Assembly: GCA_964035795.1 (NCBI GenBank)
Contig: OZ038320.1
Span: 13,561,126-13,625,125 of the forward strand
DNA length: 64,000 nucleotides
Source: Pterobdella sp. o SKG-2022
Lineage: Eukaryota > Annelida > Clitellata > Hirudinida > Piscicolidae
Reading direction: 5' to 3'
Shown here in pieces: positions 1-11,500 of the stretch (the stretch's first letter is position 1; each line of letters opens with the position of its first letter). The notes beneath the pieces were generated by a model. It searched no databases. It was not told where the DNA came from and saw only the letters and a list, made by a program, of their open reading frames with translations. Position numbers and translations under genes: made by a program.

Positions 1-1657
1 CATAAACTGGAAGAGATAAAAAGAAGTGGAGAAAAATCTTAAATAACGTGACGTCTATAAACAGGATAACACGACTATATATAAATATATAAATATATAT
101 ATATATATATATCGTCGGCATATTTTGGTTCGATGAGGAAATTTTGTCTATTGTTGTTATTATTTGTTTGTTTTTGGTTATTGAGACATGATGATAAGTA
201 GAAGATGAAAAGAATTGTACTTAAGCAATCTCCTTGGGTGATGCCAGTGGTTGTTTGTATTTTTTCACTAAGATGATTATTGATTTTGATTTGCAGTAAA
301 GTTTCGAGGATCAGGATGCTCATAAAATGCATTTCGTCACATCCCAGTAGTTGTTCATGAGCATTTTCCTGTTTACTGAATCGAAAGCTTTGGAAATGTC
401 GAGCATGAGAGTGTATATTTTGTAAATGCTCGATTTAATAGCCTTCTCTGCTAGTTGTTTGATCGCAAACACGTTTTCAGTGGTGCTACGGCATGGTTGG
501 TATGCTGCTTGATCTGGTGGTATAGGGCTTTTCAATTTTGACCAACATCCTTTGATGAGGCAAATGGCAAGTATTTTCCTGATTACAGATAGTAATACAA
601 AGGCCGTAGATTTTCTGGAGGACCTCTTTTCTTGCCTGGTTTTTGTAGTGGAGTTAGAATCCCAGTTTTTATTTGTGATGGATGTTCTCCTGTTATGCCA
701 TTTGGTTGAAAATTTCTGTTAGCTGTTCATGTGTGTCGTTCGCTGCGTATTTAATTAGCTCATTATTGACATTGTCAATGCCTGCACTTTTCCCATTTTT
801 TAATACCTTTGCAGCTTCATTTATTTCTTTTTTGGTGAAAGGTGTGGACATGGGGCATGGATTGTATTATGTTTTTCCATCAGTTTTGTTTTCTGGAGCT
901 AGAATTTTGTTAAAGTACTTTTTTATTATTTTTGATTGATCTTTAGTTGAACTAACAATGTTTTCATTTTCATCATGGATGATTAAGGGTGTATTTTTTA
1001 AGTTTATGTAGTTGTATCATGGCATAGTAATATTTTATAGTTATTTTTGTGTTTTTCTATTTCCTCCTGGTGTGATTCAATTTTTTTTTGTTTTTCAGTT
1101 TCTAGTATATTGTAAATTTTTCTTATTGTTCGTCTTAATTTAGTTTTGTTTGTTTTTATGTTGGGATTTTGGCATGATTCTATGTCTGTTGTGAGTTTTT
1201 GCTGTTTATTGATAGACTTATGACTTCTGGCTTCTGACTTATTGTTCTTGCTTAGATTGCCAAGTATTTCAGTTCCAGCTTGTTTGCAGATCTCAATTAG
1301 GTTATTCCATTTTTCTTGTGTTGTTTTAAAGTTGGTTGGTTGTTTTTGGTGAAGTTCTTTAGTTTTCTGTTTGTATTGTTTCTGGAATTTCATTTAACTA
1401 AGTTTGTTTATATTGATGTTGTGGTTTGGCTCTTGTTTTTTGAGTTTGGTTCATCTAACTGTTGATGGGGCTCTTACAAATTACAAGAATATTCTCCAAG
1501 TTTTTCTAGGTTGTCATCAGTTTCAGGAATGTGATGTTCACTCATTTCTAAGATTTCTAGTTTGTAGCTTACGGCATCGTTAATGAAAGCACTTTTCGTG
1601 TGTTTGTCTTGGCATCCTCTCACATTCAATTGCCCAAAGTTTAAATGCAGTTTTATT
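1..1657 (-). mobile_element. Degenerate non-LTR retrotransposon (LINE) remnant, EN and RT pieces
   Basis: Reading the minus strand from 1657 downwards: an endonuclease start (FGQLNVRGCQD then LEILEMSEHHIPE, about 1645-1500), a lysine-rich linker (1393-1004), then reverse transcriptase pieces. These include LDISKAFDSVNRKML (motif A, about 420-365), TTGITQGDCLSTILF (motif B, about 260-215) and KYADD (motif C, about 125-111). Most of the endonuclease is deleted between 1474 and 1393, and the pieces lie in different frames with stops, so it is dead. Immediately after YADD the coding strand turns into a TA repeat and the C-terminal part is lost. Clade not assigned. Confidence 0.7.
66..112. repeat. 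(TA)n-rich microsatellite inside the LINE
   Basis: An AT/TA tract adjoining the codons of the RT motif C YADD on the minus strand. It marks where LINE similarity ends. Confidence 0.7.
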
Positions 1658-1857
1658 NNNNNNNNNNNNNNNNNNNNNNNNNNNNNNNNNNNNNNNNNNN
1701 NNNNNNNNNNNNNNNNNNNNNNNNNNNNNNNNNNNNNNNNNNNNNNNNNNNNNNNNNNNNNNNNNNNNNNNNNNNNNNNNNNNNNNNNNNNNNNNNNNNN
1801 NNNNNNNNNNNNNNNNNNNNNNNNNNNNNNNNNNNNNNNNNNNNNNNNNNNNNNNNN
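1658..1857. other. Assembly gap (200 N)
   Basis: Exactly 200 Ns. The equal size to the second gap suggests a nominal rather than measured length. Confidence 0.99.
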
Positions 1858-1939
1858 ATTAAACAAAATAAAAACAGAAATTAATTCTTCAAAAAGTTAA
1901 TTCTAAATGATATTAAACTCAACAGTTTCACTCGCAAAA

Positions 1940-4900
1940 ACTTTTACAATTCACAAACAACCAAGATGGTAACCCATCGCCAGAAATAGCGATGGGTTTC
2001 TGCAGCCACCTGAGCGACAGAGCAGCCCTTTCTAGGACAACACTGTTTCTCCCATAGTTTGGGGAAGAGGCTAGAAAATGTGTTACAAACATTGCCTGCT
2101 TCACCCTATTCTGGCCAACTAGCCGTGGCTGGCGGGATCTCACCAAAAGCGGTAAAAAACATTTAAGAACAACAAAGGTGATTCCCTTCACCTCAAGCGC
2201 ATGGAACGTGCGCACCATGATAAATTGTGCTGAGACCGACAAGCCTGAAGAAAGGTCAGCACTGATTGCAAGAGAGTTGGCAAGGTACAGGGTACAAATC
2301 GTCGCCTTTAGTGAGACGCGGCTTGCCGATGAAGGTCAATTGTCTGAAGTACATGCTGGCTACACTTTTTCTGGATTGGACGTAAATAAGATGAACGTCG
2401 TGAGGCAGGAGTTGGATTCACCACCAAACCCAATCTGGTCAACAAGCTAGTTTCGCCACCCAGAGGTATTAATGATTGTCTCATGACCGTCAGACTGCCA
2501 CTGCCCAAAAAGCGGTACGCCACTTTGATCAGCGCTTACGCTCCCACCAAGACTAACCCTGATAGGGTAAAGAAAAGTTTTACCAAGACCTGCAAGCAAC
2601 AATTGCTTTGGTTCCTAAAGCAGACAAACTCGTCATTCTTGGTGATTTCAACGCTAGGGTCGGCATTAAATACACATCATGGGCAGAAGTTTTGGGAAAA
2701 AATGGAGTAGGCAAATGCAACAACAATGGCGCACTGCTACTGGAATCTTGTGCTGCTCATGAGCTACTAATCACCAACACTGTCTTTCGCTTACCCAACC
2801 TTAACAAAACGACTTGGATGCATCTTCGTTCCAAGCACTGGCACATGCTGGACTACGTCATCATCTGGCAAAGAAACAAAAAAGACGTCAGAGTCACAAA
2901 CAAAATCCATGTGTGGGGCAGAGTGTTGGACAGACCATCGCCTGTTGATTTCGAAGCTGAACATCAGATTCAGCCCAAAGACGACTGCAAGAAAAAAAGA
3001 CCCCAAAAGGCCTGGATGTGGAAAAGCTTAATAGTGATCACATCAAACAGGCTTTGACTGAGAAGCTTGTCAGCAAGCTGCAGCATCAGAACTTCGACAC
3101 ACAAGATGCTGAGTCTGTCTGAGTGAAATTCAGAGATATCGTCTATTCTGCAGTCTTAGAAGTGCTGGGTACCACTAAACGAAAGCACACACAATGGTTC
3201 AATGAAAAAAATGAACGCATTCAGTCTTTGTAGGATGAGAAACATCGTATCCACAGAGCTCACATCAATGACCCGTCATCTACAGTGAAGAAAGTTGCTT
3301 TCTGCAACATCAGGAGGAATATACAGCTAGAGTTGCATCGAATGCAGGATAAATGGCTCAGCGAGAAAGCCGATGAAATTCAATGTTTTGCTAATCGCAA
3401 TGACTTGAGAAACTTTTACAATGCACTGAAAACTGTCTACGGACCAACTTCATCTGGGTCGTCTTCCCTTTTTAGCGCAGATGGAAACGTACTGATCACA
3501 GACAAGGAAAAAGTTCTTGAACGCTGGGCAGAACACTTCAATTGTGTTCTCAACCGTCTTTCCACCATAAACGAGGAAGTGATCGCAAGACTGCTCTGAG
3601 TCCCAATCAAGCACTCTTTTGCCGACGTTCCTATTGAAGCAAAAGTAGAAAAACAGTGAAACGGTTGTCAAGGTGCTGACTCCATCCCTGCGGAAATCTA
3701 CGCCTTAGGTGGCCCAATCATGTTCAGGAAGCTATGTGAGCTTTTCGAGTCTATGTGGAAACAAGAGCTTATTCCCACAAGAACTGAAAGATGCTTCTAT
3801 AGTCCACCTATACAAGCGCAAAGGACATCGTCAGACATGCGACAACCATCGTGGTATTTCGCTACTCTCTATCGCTGGAAAGATCTTAGCTAGAGTTATG
3901 CTGAACCGTTTGATTGACCACCTGGAAGAAGGTTTATTGCCTAAAAGTCAGTGCGGGTTCAGACCAGGGCGTGGCACAGCGGACATGATCTTTGCAGCAC
4001 GTCAACTCCAAGAAAAGTGTCAATAACAGAACGTCGGTCTTTACACAACTTTTGTGGACCTGACGAAGGCTTTCGATACTGTCTGCAGAAAAGGACTCTG
4101 GGAGATCATGGCCAAGTTCGGCTGTCCAGCTAAGTTTATTACTATGGTCAAACAGTTTCATGACGGCATGCAAGCCAGAGTGCAAGATGATGGGTGTACT
4201 CAGAGCCGTTTCCAGTCACAAGTGGCGTAAAACAAGGCTGCGTTTTTGCTCCAACTCTTTTTAGTATGATGTTTTCAGTTATGCTAACTGACGCTTTTCG
4301 CCTTGGTGACCTTGGAGTCAACTTCAAATTCCGAACTGATAGAAACTGTTCAACTTACGTAGACTTCAGGAAAAAACCAAAGTTCAAAAAGACATTGCCC
4401 GCGACTTTCTCTTAGCTGACGACTGCACATTAAATGCTGGCACACAGTCAATTATGCAGGAAAGCTTAAACCGGGTTGCCAAAGCTTGTGACAACTTTGG
4501 CTTAACAATAAGAATCAAGAAAACTGAAGTGATGTACCAGCCGGCTTTTAAAGCTCTCTACACAGAGTCAGTTATTGTAGTCAACGGCGAAAAGCTTACA
4601 GTGGAAGAAAAGTTCATATACCTCGACAGCACACTGTCACATTTTGTCAGTATCGATAAAGAGGTTTTCTACAGAATCGCAAGAGCCAGCTCAGCCTTCG
4701 GCACACTAAGAAAGAAAGTGTGGAAAAGAAAAGAGATTAGCCTTTTGACCAAGCTGAAAGTGTACATTGCAATCATTCTTCCTATATTACTATACGCATG
4801 CGAAACATGGACTGTGTATAGTCATCACGCCAGACAGCTGAACTCTTTCCACAGGCGATGCCTTCGGAAATTGCTTCGCATTCGTTGGAAGGACAAAGTG

Positions 4901-5420
4901 CCCGACACAGAAGTACTCCAAATAGCTAACATGTAGAGTATTCATGCGTTTCTCAAGCGCTTTCAGCTCAAGTGGGCAAGGCACGTACTCAGAATGCCCG
5001 ACGAACGACTGCCAAAGCGATTGCCTTTCGGTGAGCTGGTTGAAGGCAAGCGCTCTCTTGGAGGTCAGAAGAAGCGATATAAGGACACATGAAGGCTTCT
5101 CTAAAACATTGCGACATTGATTTTGACATCTGGGAAGAAATAGCTCGAGACCGGATTTTTTGGCGCAGCATTGTTTCCACTGGTGTGTCGAGCTTTGAAA
5201 GGAGGCGTGTGGAAGAGCAAGAGCAGAAACGCCAGCGTCGCAAAATAAGAGTGAGTACTGCCTCTTCTACTTCAGCGTATCCTTGTTCACACTGCTCAAA
5301 GCAATTTAGTTCGAAGATTGGTCTGACCAGCCATCTTCGCACTCACAGATCCGAGGAATAGAAGTTGTAGTCGTCTTCACCCGCAAAGGACGCAGCATCA
5401 TCATTGATCAAATAGTTTTT
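1940..5420 (+). mobile_element. APE-type non-LTR retrotransposon with C-terminal C2H2 finger, broken
   Basis: An untranslated-looking leader (1940-2175) precedes an endonuclease beginning SSAWNVRTM (about 2190) and carrying GDFNARVG (2641). RT follows: DNHRGISLLSIAGKILARV (about 3843), CGFRPGRGTADMIFAARQL (about 3951), VDLTKAFDTV (about 4054), GVKQGCVFAPTLFSMMF (about 4213), and a motif C reading LADD (about 4417). The C-terminal part runs through 4454-5361 and ends with one C2H2 finger (CSHC...HLRTH, 5284-5346). Gene order resembles the RTE/BovB-like endonuclease-RT proteins common in molluscs, flatworms and nematodes; clade is inferred. Frameshifts near 2420, 3600, 4025 and 4380 and stops (for example 3055, 3119, 3598) make it a pseudogene. 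It is the longest LINE copy here with both EN and C-terminus. Confidence 0.9.
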
Positions 5421-5871
5421 GTTAACAGGCTAGTTTAGTTAATTTAAAATAAAAATTACTAGATAATCTCAAAGCTATAAAATCGTCAGAATTATTAAAA
5501 CACTTATTAAAAAAAAGGCAGTTGCTTCACTGTTCTTTTAACCTGTAGTTTCTATTCTTTTATAAATAAAAGAATCTGTATGCCAAAAAAAATTAATATT
5601 GTTATTATTATTATTCTGGGCTCTCACGCCTAAGCCGGTTATGAGTTTGATACCGAGCTATTTTTAAAAGACTAGAGTGACCAAAATCAAATTTTCTCGA
5701 CTCCTTTTCAGCGCATTTCTCATAATAAACCCACTATCAAGTAATGCTGATTTGCCAATAAATTTAAGATATAGGTTTTTTGATTACTTTTTAAATCTTT
5801 GCAACTACTTTTTACAATGTTTGCAATCACTTTTTAAATATTTTCAAAAAATTTTTTTTAAAATTTATGAA
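5421..5871. other. AT-rich interval, no gene seen
   Basis: Contains a short ATT microsatellite (about 5595-5616) and low-complexity A/T runs. No coding pattern, tRNA or repeat family was recognised. Confidence 0.5.
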
Positions 5872-6030
5872 AAAACTCAATTATCTAAAGTTACCGGGTT
5901 CGATCCCGCGTTGGCCGACAATTAGCACCTGTTCCACAGTGTGTTTTCGCTCCATTAAATTTTTAGCAAGCGATTTGATCTATAAGAAAAAGGACGGAAC
6001 TTTTATTGACACCTACTGCAACATCGAACG
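5872..6030 (+). mobile_element. tRNA-derived SINE, 5'-truncated copy
   Basis: Shares the core TTACCGGGTTCGATCCCGCG (a Pol III B box), GGCCGAC, CCTGTTCCACAGTGTG and AGCAAGCG(A/C)TTTGATCTATAA with copies at 18386 and 33181. The A-box half is missing and the tail has diverged. Confidence 0.75.
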
Positions 6031-6299
6031 AGTTTCTATACCCAATAACCACGGTTGTATTTCTTATTTCATTATCCATTAACTGTATAGTTCGCACAAA
6101 ACATTCATCTTTTTAAACTTTTGCATGCTTTGCCAACTTTTCGACCTACTAGTCGGTTTTACGACATGAATAAAAGTAAAACTTCACCTCCCACTGACTA
6201 GATGTTTTTCCAGTAACTGCCATTAAAACCCATTAAGTCAAGTGTTTCAAATGATAGCAAGGAAAGCTATTAATCATTTCACAAGCGGACTGAGTTTTT

Positions 6300-6870
6300 C
6301 AATTCTCTCATACTAGGAAGAGACCTTAACATATATTTTGAAATGAAATTTTTGTTTTTCCAGTCTTTTCTGTTTTGGGCCAGATTTTTCGTTTCTTTCA
6401 AACTCGTGTCGTGAGTCCTTTTTTATCCAAATTGTATTTAATGACGGTTGCCATATTTGTTCGTGGACGTCTTTTTTTCCTTTCTCCATACAAGGCATTT
6501 GCAAGTTCTGACGACATTGGTAGATTTGGTTGCCTAAGAATGGGACCAAGATAACTCCATCTTCTCTTTCCAATTATTTTTTTTATATCTTCAAGATCGC
6601 TTTGTTTCACTAGTTCATTATTCGTCATCCTGTTTGGGAAAAAAACCCGAAATACCTTCCTTAAGCACTTTCTCTCGAACGCCTCTATCTTTTAGAAATC
6701 TTCCTCTTCTGGAGTCCAAGTTGAGCAGTTATATAAAAGTATAGGTCTGGTGTAGGTGATATATATTCTAACTCTGTTTTTTAATTTAATTTTTTGTAGT
6801 GTTAGATATCTATGATTTTTTATTGCTATTGTGTTTGCTTTCCTTATTTTTATCAGCAACGCAATACTTT
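6300..6870 (-). mobile_element. LINE C-terminal fragment
   Basis: The minus strand encodes a typical post-RT region: TYTRPILLYNCSTW (about 6750), FERKCLRKVFRV, then GKRRWSYLGPILRQPN and a basic RRPRTNMATV stretch (6628-6313). One stop and a frameshift interrupt it. It resembles the fragment at 31370-32360. No RT core is present here. Confidence 0.65.
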
Positions 6871-7359
6871 TATTTAAACTTTATCTAAATATTTGTATGT
6901 ATTAAGACTGTTTGTTTAAAAAAATAGGTTTTATAATTTTGATTCAATTCTATTCATCTCATAATGATAATATCCCAAAATCTGTAACTTTTTAAAGATG
7001 GAATATCAAGACACAATGCGTAAATAATTGTGCTTTCAAAGTTTCTAATTAAAAATTATTAGAAACATTGAAAAGCTGGGTGGTATAAGGAGGCTCATTG
7101 CATCATCTCAAACCCAATTAAGTAGTAATTATTCATTTGCAATACCAAGAAAAGCTTTTGGTTAGGCCTCGACTAGCTCTGCAAAATAATTGTGAATAAT
7201 TGCATAATTAATTTCAAAAGTTAATTCAAAGGATAATAATCTTCTTTAGCCAAAGTAAATATTGAAAATTGAACACTAAAAGGCATAGCGTAGCATCAAA
7301 AATTTTTATATAGTGGTCATATTTCAGAATGTGAAGTATGTTTGTCAAATTCAAGTTTC
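6871..7359. other. AT-rich interval, nothing recognised
   Basis: No open coding pattern, RNA gene or recognised repeat. Confidence 0.4.
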
Positions 7360-7580
7360 TTTTTGTCATAAAAGCTATCGACTTTAAACTGCACCAGGAA
7401 TTAGCACCTATGGTTAAAGGCTGCTTTTCTGTTATAGCCTGAATAACAGTAGACTGCGGTAGCAGATATCAACAAACTGATATTCTGGTATCGTTAAAAT
7501 TTTTCTTAGCGGATGATCCCAGTGGACACCAGCATCAAAAACTGCTTAATACGATAGATCTTAAATTTGATCTAAGTATT
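7360..7580 (+). repeat. Unidentified dispersed repeat, copy 1
   Basis: About 200 bp matching, in opposite orientation, the interval 14450-14660 inside NARS1. Shared blocks include TTTAAACTGCA, GGAATTAGC, CTTTTCTGTTATAG, ATAACAGTAGACT and CAACAAACTGATATTCTGG. No coding potential or terminal repeats were found. It could be a SINE or the 3' end of a longer element. Confidence 0.7.
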
Positions 7581-7779
7581 AAATACTTTAGAGTATAATA
7601 ACATAATCCACCATGCGCCTTTTACGCTTCAAAATCGTTCTCTCACGTACTTATTGATTTCAGGTTCATAGAAAAAGCGGAAAATAAGTTAAACCAAAAA
7701 AGTAAAAACCAGTAGGTTTAAAGATTAGAGCAACAAAAATTTAGTATAAAAATTTGATTAAGAAACAATGAAGAGCTGA

Positions 7780-7990
7780 GAGAGAAAGGAGGATCAGAGG
7801 CTGCCATGGTTATGAGGTTTTAAACACATTTTAATGTGAATATATTTTCAGAACACTAGTAAGTTTATTAAGATACGAAGCTTTTCGTTAACAACATAAC
7901 ATTTTCAAGTATAAGAAACCGTTTTATTGATATTACTATGGCAACAGATAAAAGTTAATTCTAAACCTCTTAATTATTGCAAAAAAATTT
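7780..7990 (-). mobile_element. Solo terminus of a Penelope-like element
   Basis: The segment around 7850-7980 matches both termini of the Penelope-like element at 42537-44225 (AAAGCTTCGTATC, ATACTTGAAAATGTTATG and AAAGTTAATTCT blocks in the sense orientation). No RT is attached. It carries the hammerhead-like fold at 7873-7912. Confidence 0.7.
7873..7912 (-). ncRNA. Hammerhead-like fold, variant core (copy 1)
   Basis: On the minus strand: AUAC, core UUGAAAA, one U, stem II GUUAU-GUUG-UUAAC (one mismatch), GAAA, palindromic AAGCUU, C, then GUAU closing stem I. This matches the short-stem-III hammerhead layout known from Penelope-like elements. Core positions 3 and 8 are U and A instead of C and G. 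Activity is not demonstrated. Confidence 0.5.
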
Positions 7991-8009
7991 AATGTATTTT
8001 CAGTGATTT

Positions 8010-8230
8010 ATTGTTTGAAACTTTCAATATGATATCTTCAAAATTTATTTGTTGAAAAAAAGGTTATAATTTTCGATAAGTTCAAATTTATCAAAAAATG
8101 TTAGTGAAAAAGTTTATTTTGTAAGCAAAACTTGTTACACAGTAAACATTTGCGCCAACGTTTTATGATAAGAATGAACTTATCTAAAAATTATAGCTTT
8201 AGCTCTGAATAAATGTATGGGAAAATCTTG
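8010..8230. repeat. Decayed foldback element related to 36494-36734
   Basis: Contains TTATAATTTTCGATAAGTTC on the left and the inverted TTTTATGATAAG / AACTTATC / AAAATTATAGCT on the right, as in the near-perfect palindrome at 36494-36734, with many mismatches. Confidence 0.55.
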
Positions 8231-8563
8231 CATTTATGGGGTTTTAATCATTTGGTTATAATGGAAAATCAGTAAAAAAATTATTATTCAAAGTTGCGTT
8301 GGTAATTTTGCAAAAACTCTAAAAAAAGATTTAAAATGTTTATAATAATGATTTTTGGCGTTTGGAAACTTAAGTTGCATTGAACAGTTTTATTAAACCT
8401 TTTTTATTATTTCATCATTATTTATTTCTAATTTCTGATTTTTTTTTAAATTTAAACACACCAAAAAAAACTCTGAAAATGAAAAAAATGCTTTGTTTCT
8501 AACTTCACGAAAATAAAAAAGTCGATAGTATACTGTCTCATCATTATTTAAAGTTTTTTAAAA

Positions 8564-11500
8564 ATGACTGAATCTCAACCTATCTCCGAACTGTCTTTAG
8601 GTAATCAAAAGAAAGTACTTTTTTTTCAATGTACTTTATCTAGACAATGTAAATATATCATTAATAAGCCATGCGTTTCTCAACATGTATTAAGATTTTA
8701 TCATATCTTTATTTCCTGAATTACAAATATATATATATAGAAGATTATTTCATGAATCCTCAATCTATTAATCAAAATTTACTGATTCAGTTCTCTAAGA
8801 TCATAAAAAAATGTCTGAATTCGAGCTTCTAGTTGATTTTTCATTAGGTAGTAATAGAAATGACATTATTTTAAAATAAAAACTTAGTGCTCCACAATAC
8901 AATATCATTTATATTTTATTTGTTTTAACAAAATTATTAACATAGTTACTAATCTTTAGGGGAATTCTACAGTAGTGAGCAGCATGGGTGTGATGAAAGT
9001 GGAGATGGCTCAGAAACCAAACCTTTTAAAACTGTTTTGAAGGTTTTGAAAATAGTTTGATTAGAGGCAATAATTTTGAACATTTTTTAAAAATTATCAT
9101 GCCATTTTTCATGTTTATTAACTATGTATTATTATCAGTTAATGCACAGTTATGCCAAAGGAGAATTTTGCGAGATCTTTCCTCAAATATATGTTGATTC
9201 TAAAGAAGAAGGCAAGGTAATGACATTTTATAAGTTCTTTGGATAGTTTTATGTTTAAAATTGTATTTTTATCCAACATAATAATAAAAATATAATGTTA
9301 ATGTTTTTTGCTAATATTCATAACAGAAATGGGATCCAATAGCCAAAGCACAGTTGAAAAAAGTTAAAAAACTGTTTACAGCCCAAATTAGAAAAGAAAA
9401 AGAAAAAGCAGTTTCTAAAACTCCATCTATTCCTACTGATGTTCTCGAAGAGGCTAAAAAGATTAAGATTGAGGAAGACACATCATTACCAAAAGCTAAG
9501 CTGGTATAGTTAATTTATGTTACAAAAATTTGAACATATTCTCATATGAAATTGCTCAAAATTTTTTATTTGAAATTTTATCTTTATTTTTTTTTGTTTA
9601 TTATCACAAATTTAATTAAAAATAATAGATTCATAAAATCAACTCAGTTTTCTAAATTTCATTTATATAAGTTTTTTAATGGTTGCTTTTGTTTTGACCA
9701 ACAAATCTTTCTTTCATATGATCTTATTTTCCTGTTTTGTTTATTTAGTTACACTTGCATAATCCTTGTTAAAATTGTCATATCTATGAAAACTTACATC
9801 ACATTAAATTGCATTTAAAGTTCATAATACTCAGCGGTCTAAAAACTTTTTAAGTCAATGCCACTATAATCATACTCGTAATTGATTTGATTTTTAATAT
9901 TTGATTAAGTAACTCAACTTTATCTTAGTTATAATTCACGAAACTAATGTTTCAATGAAACTGGAAAAAATTTTAAGATAATATATTTCATGAAAGGTAT
10001 TTTCAATTTATGTCAAGAGACTGCTGGATTCAATTTTATAACTAATTAATCATTTTCAAGAAATTAGGGAATTTGAATAATGGTTGTAGATAAAGATCAA
10101 GGACTGTGAGGAACACAGAGGGTCGAGGGTGCATCTGAAGGGGTGGGCACATCGGGTGAGAAAACAGGGTCAGTCTATTCTGAATGCTCTATATATTTTA
10201 GACTCAATCAATCAAATCCTTTTTATAGCCCGTTTTCCTTTACCAAGGGTTGGGCTTTTTGAAAGTTCTATCTCAAAGTCAGCCTTTCCATTCAAAGTGA
10301 TCGAGTGGATTCACACAAACCATGTCTAGCTTTCTTTTATCATTCAATATGAGCTCATTCCAAGTCTTTTTGGGCCTACCAGGCTTTTTGCACGTATCTA
10401 AATCCAACTTTCTCACCTGAGAAATCCAATCCACGCTTTGCTCTACATGTCCAAACCACCTCATCCTGCTTGTACGAAGAACTACCTCAACATCCCGAAT
10501 GATAAGTTTTGAAAGGAGTGAGTGAGAGCAAACGTTATCATTCGTTTTGATGTTGCACCTCCCGCGAATCATGGCAAGGTTATTTCGTCTAAGGCGGTTC
10601 AATGTGGAAACTGTTACGGGCCATGTTTCAGCAGCAAATAACATAGCTCTTCTGACGCAGGTTGAATAGACACGGCTTCTGGTCAATAATGATAAATGAC
10701 GATTAGCAAGGAGTGGAAGAAGTTGGCGAAATTTAGCCCAGGCACACTTACAACGTGTTATTGAAGCAAGCTCACATCCACCACCTGCAGATAACATATC
10801 CCCAAGAGAGCAGAACTCTGGGACAATTTCCAGTTTTTCATCACCAATCATCACTTCCTTTACCAATCTCCCATCAACAGGCCGTGCTGTACCAAGGCAA
10901 CGAGCGCATTGGAAGTTAAGATCCGAAGTTAGAGGGCCTTTTATGCCTCTGCATTGTGTACCCATTGCCTGCAGCCTCCACACTGAATAGCATTTTTACC
11001 CACACCTGCTTGGCATACACCACAAGGATACTTCCCAGATTTTCTCAACACATCAAATTAAAACACTCAACACTCAAATTAAAAAATTTATGTTTGTTTT
11101 TAATGCTTCATTACGAGTAAGGTTAATGAAAAAAATTATAATATTAGTTTTTTTTTCATAAAGCAAAGGAGGAAATTCTATTTGTACAAAGGGATAATTG
11201 ATTTTAAACAAAAACTATTTGTTTCTTAATAATATTGATCCCAAAAGTAGCTTATTTCTCAAATGAATATATTGTACAATTTATAACAATGCTGGTATGT
11301 TGGCAGGTAAGAATCTGATGTTCGTTGTTTTGAGAGATGGCTCAGGATTCCTCCAATGTGTCATGAACAATAAGTAAGATAATTTATATTCAATTAATGA
11401 AGGAAACAAACAAAATATTTATCAACTCATTTCTCAAAGTTTTTTATAAGACAAACTTTCATTATCAAGTGAGTGTGTTTGTTTCCCTCATTATTTGATT

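Noticed and set aside
9546..9818. 90-codon open frame rich in Phe/Leu/Ile
   Set aside because: AT-rich intron 4 of NARS1; no family resemblance.
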